DNA from: Hippophae tibetana
Lineage: Eukaryota > Streptophyta > Magnoliopsida > Rosales > Elaeagnaceae
Direction of reading: 5' to 3'
Assembly (NCBI GenBank): GCA_037013495.1
Contig: CM072810.1
Span: 26,813,843-26,877,842 of the forward strand
DNA: 64,000 nt
Positions 13,601-27,200 of this stretch are shown here, one piece after another; position 1 is the first letter of the stretch, and each line of letters starts with the position of its first letter. Under the pieces are notes generated by a model. The model searched no databases, had not been told where the DNA came from, and saw nothing but the letters and a program-made list of their open reading frames with translations. A program made the translations under genes and the position numbers.

Positions 13601-15440
13601 TTCCATTCAACTATATAATTATAGATTTATTTCATCGTTGAAATGCCTATATGAGTGCTATCCAAAATGTTTCATGTTCTTTTGAAGAAGGTTAATTTTA
13701 AATTCAACTTAATAAACATTTTAGAGCTCGAATTACCTTTTTTTTAATATCCCTGAAAAAGGGACTCTTCTTCCTATGAAATTTAGTAAATCTCACGGCA
13801 AGTAGAGCCACTTTCTCTTCATTGAGATTAGAGTCATCATTTCTAACAATTGGGTAAAAAACATGTTCGCTCGGACCACTATCCTTGATGTCTTAAGAGC
13901 CAAGTTCTCTCCCTTCTCGAAAGTATATTACTCTCATCTTGGCCACGAGTGATGTAGTTCAAATCCCTGCCCAACATATTCATTTAACAATAAGTTCAAT
14001 TGGCTTGTACATGGACTTAAGTAAATTTATTTGGCATGAAAATGATACGGTAGTATTGGAATGATTTTCTCATTCTAATTTTCTCTACTAATAGGTCTAC
14101 CCAAGTTTTAAAAGTAGTTGATTATGTTTGAAAAATATGCAAACACTTTGTCCAAAGTTTCATCCTCCTGCATGATATAGATTTCAAAATTTCCATTCAA
14201 CTATATAATTATAGATTTATTTCATCGTTGAAATGCCTATATGAGTGCTATCAGAAATGTTTCATGTTCTTTTGAAGAAGGTTAATTTTAAATTCAACTT
14301 AATAATCATTTTAGAGCTCGAATTACCTTTTTTTTAATATCCCTGAAAAAGGGACTCTTCTTCCTATGAAATTTAGTAAATCTCACGACAAGTAGAGCCA
14401 CTTTCTCTTCATTGAGATTAGAGTCATCATTTCTAACAATTGGGTTAAAAACATGTTCGCTCGGACCACTATCCTTGATGTCTTAAGAGCCAAGTTCTCT
14501 CCCTTCTCGAAAGTATATTACTCTCATCTTGGCCACTAGTGATGTAGTTCGAATGCCTGCCCAACATATTCGTTTAACAGTAAGTTCAATTGGCTTATAC
14601 ATGGACTTAAGCAAGGTAATTTGGAATGAAAATGATAAGGTAGTATTGGAATGATTTTCTCAATCTAATTTTCTTTGCTAATAGGTCCACCCAAGTTTTA
14701 AAAGTAGTTGATTACGTTTGAAAAATATGCAAAGACTTTGTCCAAAGTTTCATCCTCGTGCATGATATAGATTTCAAAATTTCCATTCAACTATATAATT
14801 ATAGATTTATTTCATCGTTGAAATGCCTATATGAGTGCTATCCGAAATGTTTCATGCTCTTTTGAAGAAGTTTAATTTTAATTTCAACTTAATAATCATT
14901 TTAGAGCTCGAATTACCTTTTTTTTAATATCCCTGAAAAAGGGACTCTTCTTCCTATGAAATTTATCAAATCTCACGGCAAGTAGAGCCACTTTCTCTTC
15001 ATTGAGATTAGAGTCATCATTTCTAACAATTGGGTTAAAAACATGTTCGCTCGGACCACTATCCTTGATGTCTTAAGAGCCAAGTTCTCTCCCTTCTCGA
15101 AAGTATATTACTCTCATCTTGGCCACTAGTGATGTAGTTCGAATGCCTGCCCAACATATTCGTTTAACAGTAAGTTCAATTGGCTTATACATGGACTTAA
15201 GCAAGGTAATTTGGAATGAAAATGATAAGGTAGTATTGGAATGATTTTCTCAATCTAATTTTCTTTGCTAATAGGTCCACCAAAGTGTTAAAAGTAGTTG
15301 ATTACGTTTGAAAAATATGCAAAGACTTTGTCCATAGTTTCATCCTCTTGCATGATATAGATTTCAAAATTTCCATTCAACTATATAATTCTAGATTTCT
15401 TTCATCGTTGATATGCCTATATGAGTGGTCTCCAAAATGT
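10655..15440 (+). repeat. Duplication of ~1.8 kb with a fused monomer (offset 2950, then 2360)
   Basis: The monomers at 10627, 11217 and 11807 recur at 13577, 14167 and 14757, carrying the same private variants: CCAAAATG, AATAAACATT, GGGTAAAAAAC and TTCAAATCC in the first; ATCAGAAATG and CACGACAAG in the second; CATGCTCTTTT and TTTATCAAATC in the third. The right half of 14757 instead matches the right half of 12397 (CACCAAAGTGTTA, CCATAG), and the following left half at 15347 matches 12987. The downstream copy therefore lacks one monomer relative to the upstream one. By eye the matched parts are nearly identical. Confidence 0.88.
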
Positions 15441-15936
15441 TTCATGTTCTTTTGAAGAAGTTAAATTTTAATTTCAACTTAATAATCATTTTAGAGCTCG
15501 AATTACCTTTTTTTTAATATCCCTGAAAAAGGGACTCTTCTTCCTATGAAATTTAGTAAATCTCACGGCAAGTGGAGCCACTTTCTCTTCATTGAGATAA
15601 GAGTCATCATTTCTAACAATTGGGTTTAAAACATGTTCGCTCGGACCACTATCCTTGATGTCTTAAGAGCCAAGTTCTCTTCTTTCTTGAAAGTATATTA
15701 CTCTCATCTTGGCCACTAGTGATGTAGTTCGAAAGCCTACCCAACAGATTCGTTTAACAGTAAGTTCAATTGGCTTATACATGGAGTTAAGCAAGGTAAT
15801 TTGGCATGAAAATGATAAGGTAGTATTGGAATGATTTTCTCAATCTAATTTTCTTTGCTAATAGGTCCACCCAAGTTTTAAAAGTAGTTGATTACGTTTG
15901 AAAAATATGCAAAGACTTTGTCCATAGTTTCATCCT

Positions 15937-18900
15937 CTTGCATGATATAGATTTCAAAATTTCCATTCAACTATATAATTCTAGATTTCTTTCATTGTTG
16001 ATATGCCTATATGAGTGGTCTCCAAAATGTTTCATGTTCTTTTGAAGAATTTTAATTTTAAATTCAACTTAATAATCATTTTAGAGCTCGAATTACCTTT
16101 TTTTAAATATCCCTGAAAAAGGGACTCTTCTTCCTATGAAATTTAGTAAATCTCACGGCAAGTAGAGCCACTTTCTCTTCATTGAGATTAGAGTCATCAT
16201 TTCTAACAATTGGGTTAAAAACATGTTCGCTCGGACCACTATCCTTGATGTCTTAAGAGCCAAGTTCTCTCCCTTCTCGAAAGTATATTACTCTCATCTT
16301 GGCCACTAGTGATGTAGTTCGAATGCCTGCCCAACATATTCGTTTAACAGTAAGTTCAATTGGCTTATACATGGACTTAAGTAGGGTAATTTGGAATGAA
16401 AATGATAAGGTAGTATTGGAATGATTTTCTCAATCTAATTTTCTTTGCTAATAGGTCCACCCAAGTTTTAAAAGTAGTTGATTACGTTTGAAAAATATGC
16501 AAAGACTTTGTCCAAAGTTTCATCCTCATGCATGATATAGATTTCAAAATTTCCATTCAACTATATAATTCTAGATTTATTTCATAGTTGATATGCCTAT
16601 ATGAGTGGTCTCCAAAATGTTTCATGTTCTTTTGAAGAAGTTTAATTTTAAATTCAACTTAATAATCATTTTAGAGCTCGAATTACCTTTTTTTTAATAT
16701 CCCTGAAAAAGGGTCTCTTGTTCCTATGAAATTTAGTAAATCTCACGGCAAGTAGAGCCACTTTCTCTTCATTGAGATTAGAGTCATCATTTCTAACAAT
16801 TGGGTTAAAAACATGTTCGCTCGGACCACTATCCTTGATGTCTTAAGAGCCAAGTTCTCTCCCTTCTCGAAAGTATATTACTCTCATCTTGGCCACTAGT
16901 ATTGTAGTTCGAATGCCTGCCCAACATATTCATTTAACAGTAAGTTCAATTGGCTTGTACATGGACTTAAGTAAATTAATTTGGCATGAAAATGATACGG
17001 TAGTATTGGAATGTTTTTCTCATTCTAATTTTCTCTACTAATAGGTCTACCCAAGTTTTAAAAGTAGTTGATTATGTTTTGAAAAATATGCAAACACTTT
17101 GTCCATAGTTTCATCCTCTTGCATGATATAGATTTCAAAATTTCCATTCAACTATATAATTATAGATTTATTTCATCGTTGAAATGCCTATATGAGTGCT
17201 ATCCCAAATGTTTCATGTTCTTTTGAAGAAGGTTAATTTTAAATTCAACTTAATAATCATTTTAGAGCTCGAATTACCTTTTTTTTAATATCCCTGAAAA
17301 AGGGACTCTTCTTCCTATGAAATTTAGTAAATCTCACGGCAAGTAGAGCCACATTCTCTTCATTGAGATTAGAGTCATCATTTCTAACAATTGGGTTAAA
17401 AACATGTTTACTCTGGCCACTATCCTTGATGTCTTAAGAGCCAAGTTCTCTCCCTTGTCGAAAGTATATTACTCTCATCTTGGCCACTAGTGATGTAGTT
17501 CCAATGCCTGCCCAACATATTCGTTTAACAGTAAGTTCAATTGGCTTATACATGGACTTAAGCAAGGTAATTTGGCATGAAAATGATAAGGTAGTATTGG
17601 AATGATTTTCTCAATCTAATTTTCTTTACTAATAGGTCCACCCAAGTTTTAAAAGTAGTTGATTACGTTTGAAAAATATGCAAAGACTTTGTCCAAAGTT
17701 TCATCCTCTTGCATGATATAGATTTCAAAATTTCCATTCAACTATATAATTCTAGATTTATTTTATCGTTGATATGCCTATATGAGTAGTCTCCTAATTG
17801 TTTCATGTTCTTTTGAAGAAGTTTAATTTTAATTTCAACTTAATAATCATTTTAGAGCTCGAATTACCTTTTTTTTAATATCCCTGAAAAAGGGACTCTT
17901 CTTCCTATGAAATTTAGTAAATCTCACGGCAAGTAGAGCCACTTTCTCTTCATTGAGATTAGAGTCATCATTTCTAACAATTGGGTTAAAAACATGTTCG
18001 CTCGGACCACTATCCTTGATGTCTTAAGAGACAAGTTCTCTCCCTTCGCGAAAGTATATTACTCTCATTTTGGCCACTAGTGATGTAGTTCGAATGCCTG
18101 CCCAACATATTCGTTTAACAGTAAGTTCAATTGGCTTATACATGGACTTAAGCAAGGTAATTTGGCATGAAAATGATACGGTAGTATTGGAATGATTTTC
18201 GCATTCTAATTTTCTTTACTAATAGGTCTACCCAAGTTTTAAAAGTAGTTGATTATGTTTTGAAAAATATGCAAACACTTTGTCCATAGTTTCATCCTCT
18301 TGCATGATATAGATTTCAAAATTTCCATTCAACTATATAATTATAGATTTATTTCATCGTTGAAATGCCTATATGAGTGCTATCCCAAATGTTTCATGTT
18401 CTTTTGAAGAAGGTTAATTTTAAATTCAACTTAATAATCATTTTAGAGCTCGAATTACCTTTTTTTTAATATCCCTGAAAAAGGGACTCTTCTTCCTATG
18501 AAATTTAGTAAATCTCACGGCAAGTAGAGCCACATTCTCTTCATTGAGATTAGAGTCATCATTTCTAACAATTGGGTTAAAAACATGTTTACTCTGACCA
18601 CTATCCTTGATGTCTTAAGAGCCAAGTTCTCTCCCTTGTCGAAAGTATATTACTCTCATCTTGGCCACTAGTGATGTAGTTCGAATGCCTGCCCAACATA
18701 TTCGTTTAACAGTAAGTTCAATTGGCTTATACATGGACTTAAGCAAGGTAATTTGGCATGAAAATGATAAGGTAGTATTGGAATGATTTTCTCAATCTAA
18801 TTTTCTTTACTAATAGGTCCACCCAAGTTTTAAAAGTAGTTGATTACGTTTGAAAAATATGCAAAGACTTTGTCCAAAGTTTCATCCTCTTGCATGATAT

Positions 18901-21900
18901 AGATTTCAAAATTTCCATTCAACTATATAATTCTAGATTTATTTTATCGTTGATATGCCTATATGAGTAGTCTCCAAAATGTTTCATGTTCTTTTGAAGA
19001 ATTTTAATTTTAAATTCAACTTAATAATCATTTTAGAGCTCGAATTACCTTTTTTTAAATATCCCTGAAAAAGGGACTCTTCTTCCTATGAAATTTAGTA
19101 AATCTCACGGCAAGTAGAGCCACTTTCTCTTCATTGAGATTAGAGTCATCATTTCTAACAATTGGGTTAAAAACATGTTCGCTCGGACCACTATCCTTGA
19201 TGTCTTAAGAGCCAAGTTCTCTCCCTTCTCGAAAGTATATTACTCTCATCTTGGCCACTAGTATTGTAGTTCGAATGCCTGCCCAACATATTCATTTAAC
19301 AGTAAGTTCAATTGGCTTGTACATGGACTTAAGTAAATTAATTTGGCATGAAAATGATACGGTAGTATTGGAATGTTTTTCTCATTCTAATTTTCTCTAC
19401 TAATAGGTCTACCCAAGTTTTAAAAGTAGTTGATTATGTTTTGAAAAATATGCAAACACTTTGTCCATAGTTTCATCCTCTTGCATGATATAGATTTCAA
19501 AATTTCCATTCAACTATATAATTATAGATTTATTTCATCGTTGAAATGCCTATATGAGTGCTATCCCAAATGTTTCATGTTCTTTTGAAGAAGGTTAATT
19601 TTAAATTCAACTTAATAATCATTTTAGAGCTCGAATTACCTTTTTTTTAATATCCCTGAAAAAGGGACTCTTCTTCCTATGAAATTTAGTAAATCTCACG
19701 GCAAGTAGAGCCACATTCTCTTCATTGAGATTAGAGTCATCATTTCTAACAATTGGGTTAAAAACATGTTTACTCTGGCCACTATCCTTGATGTCTTAAG
19801 AGCCAAGTTCTCTCCCTTGTCGAAAGTATATTACTCTCATCTTGGCCACTAGTGATGTAGTTCCAATGCCTGCCCAACATATTCGTTTAACAGTAAGTTC
19901 AATTGGCTTATACATGGACTTAAGCAAGGTAATTTGGCATGAAAATGATAAGGTAGTATTGGAATGATTTTCTCAATCTAATTTTCTTTACTAATAGGTC
20001 CACCCAAGTTTTAAAAGTAGTTGATTACGTTTGAAAAATATGCAAAGACTTTGTCCAAAGTTTCATCCTCTTGCATGATATAGATTTCAAAATTTCCATT
20101 CAACTATATAATTCTAGATTTCTTTCATTGTTGATATGCCTATATGAGTGCTATCCCAAATGTTTCATGTTCTTTTGAAGAATTTTAATTTTAAATTCAA
20201 CTTAATAATCATTTTAGAGCTCGAATTACCTTTTTTTAAATATCCCTGAAAAAGGGACTCTTCTTCCTATGAAATTTAGTAAATCTCACGGCAAGTAGAG
20301 CCACTTTCTCTTCATTGAGATTAGAGTCATCATTTCTAACAATTGGGTTAAAAACATGTTCGCTCGGACCACTATCCTTGATGTCTTAAGAGCCAAGTTC
20401 TCTCCCTTCTCGAAAGTATATTACTCTCATCTTGGCCACTAGTGATGTAGTTCGAATGCCTGCCCAACATATTCGTTTAACAGTAAGTTCAATTGGCTTA
20501 TACATGGACTTAAGTAGGGTAATTTGGAATGAAAATGATAAGGTAGTATTGGAATGATTTTCTCAATCTAATTTTCTTTGCTAATAGGTCCACCCAAGTT
20601 TTAAAAGTAGTTGATTACGTTTGAAAAATATGCAAAGACTTTGTCCAAAGTTTCATCCTCATGCATGATATAGATTTCAAAATTTCCATTCAACTATATA
20701 ATTCTAGATTTATTTCATAGTTGATATGCCTATATGAGTGGTCTCCAAAATGTTTCATGTTCTTTTGAAGAAGTTTAATTTTAAATTCAACTTAATAATC
20801 ATTTTAGAGCTCGAATTACCTTTTTTTTAATATCCCTGAAAAAGGGTCTCTTCTTCCTATGAAATTTAGTAAATCTCACGGCAAGTAGAGCCACTTTCTC
20901 TTCATTGAGATTAGAGTCATCATTTCTAACAATTGGGTTAAAAACATGTTCGCTCGGACCACTATCCTTGATGTCTTAAGAGCCAAGTTCTCTCCCTTCT
21001 CGAAAGTATATTACTCTCATCTTGGCCACTAGTATTGTAGTTCGAATGCCTGCCCAACATATTCATTTAACAGTAAGTTCAATTGGCTTGTACATGGACT
21101 TAAGTAAATTAATTTGGCATGAAAATGATACGGTAGTATTGGAATGTTTTTCTCATTCTAATTTTCTCTACTAATAGGTCTACCCAAGTTTTAAAAGTAG
21201 TTGATTATGTTTTGAAAAATATGCAAACACTTTGTCCATAGTTTCATCCTCTTGCATGATATAGATTTCAAAATTTCCATTCAACTATATAATTATAGAT
21301 TTATTTCATCGTTGAAATGCCTATATGAGTGCTATCCCAAATGTTTCATGTTCTTTTGAAGAAGGTTAATTTTAAATTCAACTTAATAATCATTTTAGAG
21401 CTCGAATTACCTTTTTTTTAATATCCCTGAAAAAGGGACTCTTCTTCCTATGAAATTTAGTAAATCTCACGGCAAGTAGAGCCACATTCTCTTCATTGAG
21501 ATTAGAGTCATCATTTCTAACAATTGGGTTAAAAACATGTTTACTCTGGCCACTATCCTTGATGTCTTAAGAGCCAAGTTCTCTCCCTTGTCGAAAGTAT
21601 ATTACTCTCATCTTGGCCACTAGTGATGTAGTTCCAATGCCTGCCCAACATATTCGTTTAACAGTAAGTTCAATTGGCTTATACATGGACTTAAGCAAGG
21701 TAATTTGGCATGAAAATGATAAGGTAGTATTGGAATGATTTTCTCAATCTAATTTTCTTTACTAATAGGTCCACCCAAGTTTTAAAAGTAGTTGATTACG
21801 TTTGAAAAATATGCAAAGACTTTGTCCAAAGTTTCATCCTCTTGCATGATATAGATTTCAAAATTTCCATTCAACTATATAATTCTAGATTTATTTTATC

Positions 21901-24202
21901 GTTGATATGCCTATATGAGTAGTCTCCTAATTGTTTCATGTTCTTTTGAAGAAGTTTAATTTTAATTTCAACTTAATAATCATTTTAGAGCTCGAATTAC
22001 CTTTTTTTTAATATCCCTGAAAAAGGGACTCTTCTTCCTATGAAATTTAGTAAATCTCACGGCAAGTAGAGCCACTTTCTCTTCATTGAGATTAGAGTCA
22101 TCATTTCTAACAATTGGGTTAAAAACATGTTCGCTCGGACCACTATCCTTGATGTCTTAAGAGACAAGTTCTCTCCCTTCGCGAAAGTATATTACTCTCA
22201 TTTTGGCCACTAGTGATGTAGTTCGAATGCCTGCCCAACATATTCGTTTAACAGTAAGTTCAATTGGCTTATACATGGACTTAAGCAAGGTAATTTGGCA
22301 TGAAAATGATACGGTAGTATTGGAATGATTTTCGCATTCTAATTTTCTTTACTAATAGGTCTACCCAAGTTTTAAAAGTAGTTGATTATGTTTTGAAAAA
22401 TATGCAAACACTTTGTCCATAGTTTCATCCTCTTGCATGATATAGATTTCAAAATTTCCATTCAACTATATAATTATAGATTTATTTCATCGTTGAAATG
22501 CCTATATGAGTGCTATCCCAAATGTTTCATGTTCTTTTGAAGAAGGTTAATTTTAAATTCAACTTAATAATCATTTTAGAGCTCGAATTACCTTTTTTTT
22601 AATATCCCTGAAAAAGGGACTCTTCTTCCTATGAAATTTAGTAAATCTCACGGCAAGTAGAGCCACATTCTCTTCATTGAGATTAGAGTCATCATTTCTA
22701 ACAATTGGGTTAAAAACATGTTTACTCTGACCACTATCCTTGATGTCTTAAGAGCCAAGTTCTCTCCCTTGTCGAAAGTATATTACTCTCATCTTGGCCA
22801 CTAGTGATGTAGTTCGAATGCCTGCCCAACATATTCGTTTAACAGTAAGTTCAATTGGCTTATACATGGACTTAAGCAAGGTAATTTGGCATGAAAATGA
22901 TAAGGTAGTATTGGAATGATTTTCTCAATCTAATTTTCTTTACTAATAGGTCCACCCAAGTTTTAAAAGTCGTTGATTACGTTTGAAAAATATGCAAAGA
23001 CTTTGTCCAAAGTTTCATCCTCTTGCATGATATAGATTTCAAAATTTCCATTCAACTATATAATTCTAGATTTATTTTATCGTTGATATGCCTATATGAG
23101 TAGTCTCCAAAATGTTTCATGTTCTTTTGAAGAATTTTAATTTTAAATTCAACTTAATAATCATTTTAGAGCTCGAATTACCTTTTTTTAAATATCCCTG
23201 AAAAAGGGACTCTTCTTCCTATGAAATTTAGTAAATCTCACGGCAAGTAGAGCCACTTTCTCTTCATTGAGATTAGAGTCATCATTTCTAACAATTGGGT
23301 TAAAAACATGTTCGCTCGGACCACTATCCTTGATGTCTTAAGAGCCAAGTTCTCTCCCTTCTCGAAAGTATATTACTCTCATCTTGGCCACTAGTGATGT
23401 AGTTCGAATGCCTGCCCAACATATTCGTTTAACAGTAAGTTCAATTGGCTTATACATGGACTTAAGTAAGGTAATTTGGAATGAAAATGATAAGGTAGTA
23501 TTGGAATGATTTTCTCAATCTAATTTTCTTTGCTAATAGGTCCACCCAAGTTTTAAAAGTAGTTGATTATGTTTGAAAAATATGCAAAGACTTTGTCCAA
23601 AGTTTCATCCTCATGCATGATATAGATTTCAAAATTTCCATTCAACTATATAATTCTAGATTTATTTCATAGTTGATATGCCTATATGAGTGGTCTCCAA
23701 AATGTTTCATGTTCTTTTGAAGAAGTTTAATTTTAAATTCAACTTAATAATCATTTTAGAGCTCGAATTACCTTTTTTTTAATATCCCTGAAAAAGGGTC
23801 TCTTCTTCCTATGAAATTTAGTAAATCTCACGGCAAGTAGAGCCACTTTCTCTTCATTGAGATTAGAGTCATCATTTCTAACAATTGGGTTAAAAACATG
23901 TTCGCTCGGACCACTATCCTTGATGTCTTAAGAGCCAAGTTCTCTCCCTTCTCGAAAGTATATTACTCTCATCTTGGCCACTAGTATTGTAGTTCGAATG
24001 CCTGCCCAACATATTCATTTAACAGTAAGTTCAATTGGCTTGTACATGGCCTTAAGTAAATTAATTTGGCATGAAAATGATACGGTAGTATTGGAATGTT
24101 TTTCTCATTCTAATTTTCTCTACTAATAGGTCTACCCAAGTTTTAAAAGTAGTTGATTATGTTTTGAAAAATATGCAAACACTTTGTCCATAGTTTCATC
24201 CT
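15937..24202 (+). repeat. Seven-monomer higher-order unit, two copies (offset ~4133)
   Basis: The block 15937 to about 19,250 recurs at 20070 to about 23,385. Shared private markers, in order, are TTAAGTAGGGTAATTTGG (near 16379 and 20513), CATGCATG starts with TTTCATAGTTG (16527 and 20660), TTTACTCTGGCC with GTTCCAATG (17118 and 21251), GTAGTCTCCTAATTG plus TTTTCGCATTC (17708 and 21841), TTTACTCTGACC (18299 and 22432), and GAATTTTAATTTT with GTAGTCTCCAAAATG (18889 and 23022). About 19,255-20,069 between the copies is itself a copy of the right half of 16527 plus the monomer at 17118. About 23,390-24,500 is a third partial copy. Most monomers with an added T in GTTTTGAAA lie here. Confidence 0.87.
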
Positions 24203-27200
24203 CTTGCATGATATAGATTTCAAAATTTCCATTCAACTATATAATTATAGATTTATTTCATCGTTGAAATGCCTATATGAGTGCTATCCCAAATGTTTCA
24301 TGTTCTTTTGAAGAAGGTTAATTTTAAATTCAACTTAATAATCATTTTAGAGCTCGAATTACCTTTTTTTTAATATCCCTGAAAAAGGGACTCTTCTTCC
24401 TATGAAATTTAGTAAATCTCACGGCAAGTAGAGCCACATTCTCTTCATTGAGATTAGAGTCATCATTTCTAACAATTGGGTTAAAAACATGTTTACTCTG
24501 ACCACTATCCTTGATGTCTTAAGAGCCAAGTTCTCTCCCTTCTCGAAAGTATATTACTCTCATCTTGGCCACGAGTGATGTAGTTCAAATCCCTGCCCAA
24601 CATATTCATTTAACAATAAGTTCAATTGGCTTGTACATGGACTTAAGTAAATTTATTTGGCATGAAAATGATACGGTAGTATTGGAATGATTTTCTCATT
24701 CTAATTTTCTCTACTAATAGGTCTACCCAAGTTTTAAAAGTAGTTGATTATGTTTGAAAAATATGCAAACACTTTGTCCAAAGTTTCATCCTCCTGCATG
24801 ATATAGATTTCAAAATTTCCATTCAACTATATAATTATAGATTTATTTCATCGTTGAAATGCCTATATGAGTGCTATCAGAAATGTTTCATGTTCTTTTG
24901 AAGAAGTTTAATTTTAATTTCAACTTAATAATCATTTTAGAGCTCGAATTACCTTTTTTTTAATATCCCTGAAAAAGGGACTCTTCTTCCTATGAAATTT
25001 AGGAAATCTCACGGCAAGTAGAGCCACTTTCTCTTCATTGAGATTAGAGTCATCATTTCTAACAATTGGGTTAAAAACATGTTCGCTCGGACCACTATCC
25101 TTGATGTCTTAAGAGACAAGTTCTCTCCCTTCGCGAAAGTATATTACTCTCATTTTGGCCACTAGTGATGTAGTTCGAATGCCTGCCCAACATATTCGTT
25201 TAACAGTAAGTTCAATTGGCTTGTACATGGACTTAAGTAAATTAATTTGGCATGAAAATGATACGGTAGTATTGGAATGATTTTCTCATTCTAATTTTCT
25301 CTACTAATAGGTCTACCCAAGTTTTAAAAGTAGTTGATTATGTTTGAAAAATATGCAAACACTTTGTCCAAAGTTTCATCCTCCTGCATGATATAGATTT
25401 CAAAATTTCCATTCAACTATATAATTATAGATTTATTTCATCGTTGAAATGCCTATATGAGTGCTATCCGAAATGTTTCATGTTCTTTTGAAGAAGGTTA
25501 ATTTTAAATTCAACTTAATAATCATTTTAGAGCTCGAATTACCTTTTTTTTAATATCCCTGAAAAAGGGACTCTTCTTCCTATGAAATTTAGTAAATCTC
25601 ACGGCAAGTAGAGCCACTTTCTCTTCATTGAGATTAGAGTCATCATTTCTAACAATTGGGTTAAAAACATGTTCGCTCGGACCACTATCCTTGATGTCTT
25701 AAGAGCCAAGTTCTCTCCCTTGTCGAAAGTATATTACTCTCATCTTGGCCACTAGTGATGTAGTTGGAATGCCTGCCCAACATATTCGTTTAACAGTAAG
25801 TTCAATTGGCTTATACATGGACTTAAGCAAGGTAATTTGGAATGAAAATGATAAGGTAGTATTGGAATGATTTTCTCAATCTAATTTTCTTTGCTAATAG
25901 GTCCACCCAAGTTTTAAAAGTAGTTGATTACGTTTGAAAAATATGCAAAGACTTTGTCCAAAGTTTCATCCTCTTGCATGATATAGATTTCAAAATTTCC
26001 ATTCAACTATATAATTCTAGATTTCCTTCATTGTTGATATGCCTATATGAGTGGTCTCCAAAATGTTTCATGTTCTTTTGAAGAAGTTTAATTTTAAATT
26101 CAACTTAATAATCATTTTAGAGCTCGAATTACCTTTTTTTTAATATCCCTGAAAAAGGGTCTCTTCTTCCTATGAAATTTAGTAAACCCACGGCAAGTAG
26201 AGCCACTTTCTCTTCATTGAGATTAGAGTCATCATTTCTAACAATTGGGTTAAAAACATGTTCGCTCGGACCACTATCCTTGATGTCTTAAGAGCCAAGT
26301 TCTCTCCCTTCTCGAAAGTATATTACTCTCATCTTGGCCACTAGTGATGTAGTTCGAATGCCTGCCCAACATATTCGTTTAACAGTAAGTTCAATTGGCT
26401 TATACATGGACTTAAGCAAGGTAATTTGGCATGAAAATGATAAGGTAGTATTGGAATGATTTTCTCAATCTAATTTTCTTTACTAATAAGTCCACCCAAG
26501 TTTTAAAAGTAGTTGATTACGTTTGAAAAATATGCAAAGACTTTGTCCAAAGTTTCATCCTCTTGCATGATATAGATTTCAAAATTTCCATTCAACTATA
26601 TAATTCTAGATTTATTTTATCGTTGATATGCCTATATGAGTGGTCTCCAAATTGTTTCATGTTCTTTTGAAGAAGTTAAATTTTAATTTCAACTTAATAA
26701 TCATTTTAGAGCTCGAATTACCTTTTTTTTTAATATCCCTCAAAAAGGGACTCTTCTTTCTATGGAATTTAGTAAATCTCACGGCAAGTGGAGCCACTTT
26801 CTCTTCATTGAGATAAGAGTCATCATTTCTAACAATTGGGTTTAAAACATGTTCGCTCGGACCACTATCCTTGATGTCTTAAGAGCCAAGTTCTCTTCTT
26901 TCTTGAAAGTATATTACTCTCATCTTGGCCACTAGTGATGTAGTTCGAAAGCCTACCCAACAGATTCGTTTAACAGTAAGTTCAATTGGCTTATACATGG
27001 AGTTAAGCAAGGTAATTTGGCATGAAAATGATAAGGTAGTATTGGAATGATTTTCTCAATCTAATTTTCTTTGCTAATTGGTCCACCCAAGTTTTAAAAG
27101 TAGTTGATTACGTTTGAAAAATATGCAAAGACTTTGTCCATAGTTTCATCCTCTTGCATGATATAGATTTCAAAATTTCCATTCAACTATATAATTCTAG

